A DNA stretch of 9,274 bases, taken from the NCBI GenBank assembly GCA_046262995.1, contig JBHELQ010000054.1, positions 1-9,274 of the forward strand, read 5' to 3'. The first letter of the stretch is position 1, and the number at the start of each line of letters is the position of its first letter. Below, in pieces: positions 6,289 to 9,274 of this stretch. The stretch is from JBHELQ01 sp046262995. GTDB lineage: Bacteria > Actinomycetota > Thermoleophilia > Solirubrobacterales > Thermoleophilaceae. The position numbers and the translations under genes are program-made. A model generated the notes under the pieces. It ran no database searches, was not told where the DNA came from, and worked only from the letters and a program-made list of their open reading frames with translations.

Positions 6289-6674
6289 GCGACGGCTTCG
6301 AGACACCCGAGGAGCGGGGCGAGCGCGTCTACAAGCTCTTCATGCGCGGCAGCGAGCTGCTCGAGAAGGGCGACTTCATGGCCGCCGCCGTGCCGCTTGA
6401 GCAGGCACGCGCGCTGGAGCCCGACAAGACCTCGATCCGGGAGGCCCTGGGCCGCGCCTACTTCCGCTCGGCGCGTTTCGAGCAGGCGGCGGGCGAGTTC
6501 GCCGCGGTGGTCGAGCGCTACCCCGTGAACGACTACGCGCACTTCTGCCTCGGGCGTTCGCTGGCCAACTCGGGTCGCCGGGCGGAGGCGCGACGTCACG
6601 CGGCTCTGGCGGCCCACATGCGTCCCGACCGGGACGACTACCGCGAGTTCCGCGAGAGCCTGCAGCCGGCCTAG
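6285..6674 (+). CDS. Small tetratricopeptide-repeat protein
   Basis: This 129-residue, probably cytoplasmic protein is nearly all TPR: helix pairs at about 15-48 (LFMRGSELLEKGDFMAAAVPLEQARALEPD), 49-82 (SIREALGRAYFRSARFEQAAGEFAAVVERYP) and 83-116 (DYAHFCLGRSLANSGRRAEARRHAALAAHMRP), with the usual small-residue, Tyr/Phe and Ala/Pro positions. There is no signal peptide or membrane segment. Such proteins normally act as peptide-binding or scaffold modules; the partner cannot be told from sequence. The ATG overlaps the coaBC stop (ATGA) and is preceded at good distance by GAGGAG (6274-6279), so it is translated as part of the mihF-gmk-rpoZ-coaBC operon. Its TAG overlaps by three bases the stop of the convergent minus-strand gene. 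Confidence 0.9.
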   Translation: MSDGFETPEERGERVYKLFMRGSELLEKGDFMAAAVPLEQARALEPDKTSIREALGRAYFRSARFEQAAGEFAAVVERYPVNDYAHFCLGRSLANSGRRAEARRHAALAAHMRPDRDDYREFRESLQPA

Positions 6675-6678
6675 CCGG
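6666..6678. repeat. Inverted repeat centred on the overlapping convergent stop codons
   Basis: CCGGC (6666-6670) and GCCGG (6674-6678) flank the trinucleotide CTA, and a G-T pair can extend the RNA stem by one. The centre is the CTAG shared by the TPR stop (6672-6674) and the minus-strand stop (6671-6673). It could form a short GC hairpin in both transcripts, but without T runs on either side it is at best a weak non-canonical bidirectional terminator. Confidence 0.4.
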
Positions 6679-7063
6679 TCGAGCGGGCCGACCGCGCGTA
6701 CTCGCGCACCGCGACGGCCCCCTCGACGACCAGCCCGAGCAGTCGATCCAGACCGCGCTCGTCGACCGCCGCCACCGGCAGGTCGGCGTGCACCCAGATC
6801 TCCCGCGAGCGGGTGCAGCCGAAGCGCACCTGGCGTGTCTGGCGGTTCCACCACAGGAGCACCCAGGGGTCGAGGTCCTCCGCCGGCCCGAGCGCCGGCG
6901 CCTTCGCCCGCAGCAGCCCGTCCGCGATGCTCAGTCCGACGTCGAGCGGGTCGCCGGCGGCCGAGTCGGCCGGCACGGTCAGTCCCCACTCGGCGTGCGC
7001 CAGGCGCCGGCACTCGCCCGGAAGGGCCCGCAGGTAGGCCTCGACCTCGTCGACCGCCGCCAC
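6671..7063 (-). CDS. Uncharacterised protein, possibly YbjN-like fold
   Basis: I do not firmly recognise this 130-residue protein. It is likely real: it starts at a GTG six bases after a -10-like TAACCT on the minus strand, fills the gap between two convergent/divergent genes exactly, and has a mixed composition with Trp, Tyr and Phe rather than the Arg/Ser-rich bias of shadow frames. An N-terminal helix (VDEVEAYLRALPGECRRLAH) is followed by DVGLSIADGLLRAKAPAL, a strand pair around PWVLLWWNRQTRQVRFGCT and EIWVHADLPVAAV, and a C-terminal helix (RGLDRLLGLVVEGAVAVREYA). This alpha-beta-beta-alpha order, with hydrophobic strands and DLP before the last helix, resembles YbjN/type III secretion chaperone-like proteins, but that is an impression, not a match. 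No signal peptide or membrane segment is seen. It is the only gene here on this strand, head-to-head with dtd. Confidence 0.75.
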   Translation of the reverse strand: MAAVDEVEAYLRALPGECRRLAHAEWGLTVPADSAAGDPLDVGLSIADGLLRAKAPALGPAEDLDPWVLLWWNRQTRQVRFGCTRSREIWVHADLPVAAVDERGLDRLLGLVVEGAVAVREYARSARSTG

Positions 7064-7079
7064 CGGCCCAGGTTACGGT
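7050..7079 (+). promoter_or_regulatory. Putative leaderless promoter of dtd
   Basis: TCGACC (7050-7055, four of six to TTGACA), an 18-bp spacer and TACGGT (7074-7079, TAnnnT form) precede the dtd GTG at 7087 by only 7 bp. No ribosome-binding sequence is present, so the transcript probably begins at the start codon. The -10 shares bases 7074-7075 with the -10 of the opposite gene. Confidence 0.45.
7070..7075 (-). promoter_or_regulatory. Putative -10 element of the minus-strand gene (leaderless)
   Basis: Read on the minus strand, TAACCT is followed by six bases and then the GTG start at 7063. No ribosome-binding sequence lies between, suggesting a leaderless mRNA. No good -35 is found at 16-18 bp, so the call rests on the -10 spacing and on its symmetry with the dtd promoter. 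Confidence 0.4.
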
Positions 7080-7086
7080 GCCCGGC

Positions 7087-7509
7087 GTGCGTGCACTGGT
7101 CCAGCGAGTCGCCGAGGCATCGGTGACGGTGGACGGCGAACGGGTGGCCTCCATCGGCCGCGGCCTGCTCGTTCTGCTCGGGGTCGGCCGCGCGGACGGC
7201 GGCGAGGAGGCCGACCGCATGGTGCGCAAGCTGCGCGCGCTGCGGGTCTTCGAGGACGACGCCGGCCGCATGAACCTGTCGGTGCTCGAGGTGGGCGGGC
7301 AGGTGCTGTGCGTCAGCCAGTTCACGCTGTACGGCGACGCCCGAAAGGGGAACCGCCCGAGCTTCGTGGAAGCGGCGCCTCCGGAGCAGGCCGAGCCCCT
7401 CTACGAGCGGGTGCGCGAGGGGCTCGAGGCGCAGGGTGGAGCGTTCGGCGCGCGCATGTCCGTGGCGCTGGTAAACGAGGGGCCCGTGACCCTCCTCGTG
7501 GAGGTTTGA
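7087..7509 (+). CDS. dtd: D-aminoacyl-tRNA deacylase
   Basis: DTD hydrolyses D-amino acids (for example D-Tyr) and glycine mis-attached to tRNA, a chirality proofreading step in the cytoplasm. The 140-residue protein is close to the usual ~145. It begins MRALVQRVAEASVTVDGE, contains LLVLLGVGRADG, KLRALRVFEDDAGRMNLSV (48-66), the SQFTLYGD motif (77-84) and, near the end, NEGPVTLLVE, with Gly132-Pro133 being the Gly-cisPro pair that rejects L-aminoacyl-tRNA. The GTG at 7087 is chosen because family homology begins there and a -10-like element ends 7 bp upstream; a longer reading frame to the left has no homology. It runs head-to-head with the minus-strand hypothetical gene. The stop lies only 6 bp before the -10 element for rimP. 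Confidence 0.96.
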   Translation: MRALVQRVAEASVTVDGERVASIGRGLLVLLGVGRADGGEEADRMVRKLRALRVFEDDAGRMNLSVLEVGGQVLCVSQFTLYGDARKGNRPSFVEAAPPEQAEPLYERVREGLEAQGGAFGARMSVALVNEGPVTLLVEV

Positions 7510-7515
7510 GCGGTC

Positions 7516-7521
7516 TATACT
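7516..7521 (+). promoter_or_regulatory. Putative -10 element of the rimP-nusA operon
   Basis: TATACT matches TATAAT in five of six positions and is conspicuous in this GC-rich setting. It lies 6 bp after the dtd stop. The matching -35 region would fall in the end of dtd and shows no good TTGACA-like hexamer at 16-18 bp, so the promoter may depend on an activator or another sigma factor. Transcription would start near 7528, giving an ~80-nt leader. Confidence 0.5.
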
Positions 7522-7527
7522 CGCCCT

Positions 7528-7608
7528 GAAACCTTCAGACGTATGCGGTCGTCGCGGCCGCGCCTGGGAGGTGGGCTCGCGCCCACCTTTTTTTGGACCG
7601 GAGATCGA
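7528..7608 (+). promoter_or_regulatory. Leader of rimP-nusA mRNA, candidate attenuator
   Basis: From the expected start near 7528 the leader can form a hairpin GCGGTC/GGCCGC (7545-7550 with 7556-7561, loop GTCGC), then the terminator at 7569-7594. An alternative pairing of ACCUUC (7531-7536) with GGAGGU (7567-7572), six pairs with one U-G, would take up the left arm of the terminator. That makes a switch between termination and read-through plausible. The ribosome site GGAG (7600-7603) follows directly after the terminator. Since NusA strengthens pausing and intrinsic termination, feedback by NusA itself is a reasonable inference. Confidence 0.5.
7569..7594 (+). terminator. Intrinsic terminator in the rimP leader
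   Basis: AGGTGGGC (7569-7576), loop TCGC (7577-7580) and GCCCACCT (7581-7588) form a perfect 8-bp stem, and seven T residues run from 7588 to 7594. This is a textbook Rho-independent terminator. It lies between the -10 element and the rimP start, so it either ends dtd transcription or, more interestingly, attenuates rimP-nusA. Confidence 0.9.
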
Positions 7609-8073
7609 ATGGACAGAGCACTCGAGACCATCAGCGAAGACATCGAGACGCGCCTCGCGAGCGTCGAGCCCGAGGTGGAGCTCCTGTCCTGCGAGCGCAT
7701 CGCCAGCGAGCGCCTGCGGCTCGTCATCGACCGTCCGGGCGGGGTCGACCTCGGCCTCTGCGAGCGAGTGACGCACGGGCTGCGGGACCTGCTCGTGGAC
7801 TACGGGCTCGAGGTCTCCTCGCCCGGTCCGGAGCGCCCGCTGACGAAGCCCGACCACTACCGCCGCTTTCTCGGCAGCCGCGTGCGCGTGCGAACACGCG
7901 TGGCCAGGGAGGGGCACAAGAGCTTCACCGGCGAGCTCGTCGGCGCGTCGGGCGAGGAGGTGACGGTTGCCGCGGACGGCGGAGTCGTCACCATCCCGTA
8001 CTCCGAGATCAATCGGGGCAACCTGCTGGAGGACGCCGCGGCGACGCGGATTGGGGAGGAAGCAGATGTCTAA
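7609..8073 (+). CDS. rimP: Ribosome maturation factor RimP
   Basis: RimP is needed for maturation of the 30S ribosomal subunit. The 154-residue protein has the N-terminal alpha/beta domain (VELLSCERIASERLRLVIDRPGGVDLGLCERVTHGLRDLL, about 23-62), the family signature VSSPGPERPLTKPDHYRRFLG (69-89) and a C-terminal Sm-like barrel (VRVRTRVAREGHKSFTGELVGASGEEVTV, ending IPYSEINRGNLL). I chose ATG 7609 because GGAG lies 5 bp upstream and homology begins after it. An upstream in-frame ATG at 7543 would add 22 residues, but its codons run through the leader hairpin and terminator, so it is unlikely. Its stop overlaps the nusA start by 8 nt, the classic rimP-nusA pair. Confidence 0.96.
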   Translation: MDRALETISEDIETRLASVEPEVELLSCERIASERLRLVIDRPGGVDLGLCERVTHGLRDLLVDYGLEVSSPGPERPLTKPDHYRRFLGSRVRVRTRVAREGHKSFTGELVGASGEEVTVAADGGVVTIPYSEINRGNLLEDAAATRIGEEADV

Positions 8074-9274
8074 GGAGATAGTCGAGGCCGTCGGGGTGCT
8101 CGAGCGCGAGAAGGGCATCTCCGCCGACCGCCTGATGGAGGCCCTGGAGGACGCGCTCCTCTCGGCCTACAAGAAGACGCCCGGGTCGGCCAAGTACGCG
8201 CGCGTCGAGGTCGATCGCGACAGCGGCGACTTCCGCGTCTTCGAGCTGCTGCTGCCGCCGGACCTCGAGGAGGAGCTGCTCGACGAGGTCGAGGAGGAGC
8301 AGGGCGAAGCCGAGGTCGATCCAGAGACCGGCGAGCTGCGCGAGCCCGAGGCGCCGGAGATCCCTCAGGAGCGCCTGATGGAGCACCGCGATCAGATCGA
8401 GGAGCACGACGTCACGCCCGAGGACTTCGGCCGCATCGCGGCGCAGACGGCCAAGCAGGTGATCCTCCAGCGGATCCGCGAGGCCGAGCGGGACATGACC
8501 TACGACGAGTACCAGGATCGCATCGGCGAGCTGATCACCGGCATCGTCCAGCAGTCCGACTCGCGCTACACGCTCGTGCAGCTGCGGGAGCGTGTCGAGG
8601 CGCTTCTGCCGCGCTCCGAGCAGGTCCACGGCGAGCGCTACGAGCACGGCTCGCGCGTCAAGGCGGTGATCAGCGACGTCTCGAACCAGGCCAAGGGGCC
8701 GAGCATCGTCGTCTCGCGGCGCAACCCCGAGCTGATCCGCAAGCTGTTCGAGCTCGAGGTGCCCGAGATCGCCGACGGCCTCGTGGAGATCCAGAACGTC
8801 GCCCGCGAGCCCGGCTACCGCTCGAAGATCGCCGTCGTATCGCACGCCTCCGGGGTGGACCCGGTCGGCGCCTGCGTCGGTCCCCGCGGCTCGCGCGTGC
8901 GCATGGTCGTCTCCGAGCTCCGCGGCGAGAAGATCGACATCATCCCCTTCAACGAGGAGCCGGCACGGTTCGTGGCCAAGGCCCTCTCGCCCGCGCGCGT
9001 GCGCGAGGTGCTGGTCGACGACGACGCCAAGCAGGCCACCGTGATCGTGCCGGACGACCAGCTCTCGCTGGCCATCGGCAAGGACGGCCTGAACGCGCGA
9101 CTGGCCGCGCGGCTCACCGGCTGGCGCGTCGACATCCGCTCGGAGACCGAGTTCGCCGAGGAGGAGGCCGAGATGGGCTACGACGAGGAGGAGGTGTCCG
9201 GCCGCTGCGCGGCGATCCTCGCCAACGGCAAGCGCTGCCCGAACGCCTCGCTACCGGGCTCCCGCTACTGCGGC
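8066..9274 (+). CDS. nusA: Transcription termination/antitermination protein NusA (3' end beyond window)
   Basis: NusA binds RNA polymerase and controls pausing, termination and rRNA antitermination. The frame is open for 403 codons to the right edge. Domains in order: N-terminal RNAP-binding domain (1-~140, with a very acidic stretch at 66-118 and FGRIAAQTAKQVILQRIREAE at 121-141), S1 domain (~142-218, ending GPSIVVSRRNPEL), KH1 (REPGYRSKIAV, DPVGACVGPRGSRV; GPRG at 272-275) and KH2 (QLSLAIGKDGLNARLAARLTGW; GKDG at 338-341). After KH2, where many homologues end, a short acidic linker (362-377) leads to a Cys-containing tail with Cys381, Cys391 and Cys402, C-x9-C-x10-C, still running at the window edge. 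GGAGG (8055-8059), 6 bp before the ATG, is the strongest ribosome site in the window. The start overlaps the rimP stop by 8 nt. Confidence 0.97.
   Translation, partial: MSKEIVEAVGVLEREKGISADRLMEALEDALLSAYKKTPGSAKYARVEVDRDSGDFRVFELLLPPDLEEELLDEVEEEQGEAEVDPETGELREPEAPEIPQERLMEHRDQIEEHDVTPEDFGRIAAQTAKQVILQRIREAERDMTYDEYQDRIGELITGIVQQSDSRYTLVQLRERVEALLPRSEQVHGERYEHGSRVKAVISDVSNQAKGPSIVVSRRNPELIRKLFELEVPEIADGLVEIQNVAREPGYRSKIAVVSHASGVDPVGACVGPRGSRVRMVVSELRGEKIDIIPFNEEPARFVAKALSPARVREVLVDDDAKQATVIVPDDQLSLAIGKDGLNARLAARLTGWRVDIRSETEFAEEEAEMGYDEEEVSGRCAAILANGKRCPNASLPGSRYCG

Noticed and set aside
4978..6306. Long minus-strand open frame over coaBC (and similar ones over carB, pyrK/pyrD, rimP and nusA)
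   Set aside because: They are antisense shadows of motif-confirmed genes, with His/Arg/Ala/Gly-rich translations and no recognisable domain.
7543..7608. An upstream ATG in frame with rimP (22-residue extension)
   Set aside because: No ribosome site, the codons pass through a leader hairpin and an intrinsic terminator, and family homology begins after ATG 7609.
1..9274. Mobile elements, CRISPR, tRNA/rRNA, toxin-antitoxin or defence genes
   Set aside because: I looked on both strands and saw no transposase or integrase motifs, regular repeat-spacer arrays, tRNA-like cloverleaf or defence domains.

Overview
The window is very GC-rich, densely coded chromosomal DNA from what looks like an actinobacterium. 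The best marker is mihF (the actinobacterial integration host factor) directly upstream of gmk, rpoZ and coaBC, an order typical of Actinomycetota. The two-subunit class 1B dihydroorotate dehydrogenase (pyrK-pyrD) instead of a single-chain class 2 enzyme points away from Streptomyces and Mycobacterium. Together with sequence style it suggests a deep-branching class such as Thermoleophilia; that taxon is an inference.

Layout. (1) 1-3640: the end of a pyrimidine operon, with the C-terminal ~60% of carB (open at the left edge), pyrK and pyrD, each joined to the next by a 4-nt ATGA overlap. No pyrF follows. (2) 3641-3874: a 234-bp non-coding gap, less GC-rich than the genes, with a short direct repeat, a small inverted repeat and a likely promoter placed so close to mihF that the mRNA is probably leaderless. 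(3) 3875-6674: mihF, gmk, rpoZ, coaBC and a small TPR protein, tightly packed and probably one operon linking nucleoid protein, GMP phosphorylation, RNA polymerase omega and coenzyme A synthesis. gmk has no ATG/GTG/TTG in a plausible position; its start appears to be an ATA that overlaps the mihF stop as ATAG. (4) 6671-7509: an uncharacterised minus-strand gene, convergent with the TPR gene (stop codons overlap inside a small inverted repeat) and divergent from dtd. The two starts are only 23 bp apart, with -10-like hexamers that share two base pairs; both transcripts are probably leaderless. (5) 7510-9274: a promoter, a leader with a strong intrinsic terminator, then rimP and nusA (open at the right edge). 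The leader looks like an attenuator for the rimP-nusA transcription/translation operon. The visible end of nusA carries an unusual cysteine-rich tail resembling a small zinc-binding motif.

Nearly all of this is core housekeeping. I see no mobile element, CRISPR array, tRNA, rRNA or defence system. The points worth a second look are the non-canonical gmk start, the Cys-rich NusA tail, the overlapping divergent leaderless promoters and the rimP-nusA attenuator.
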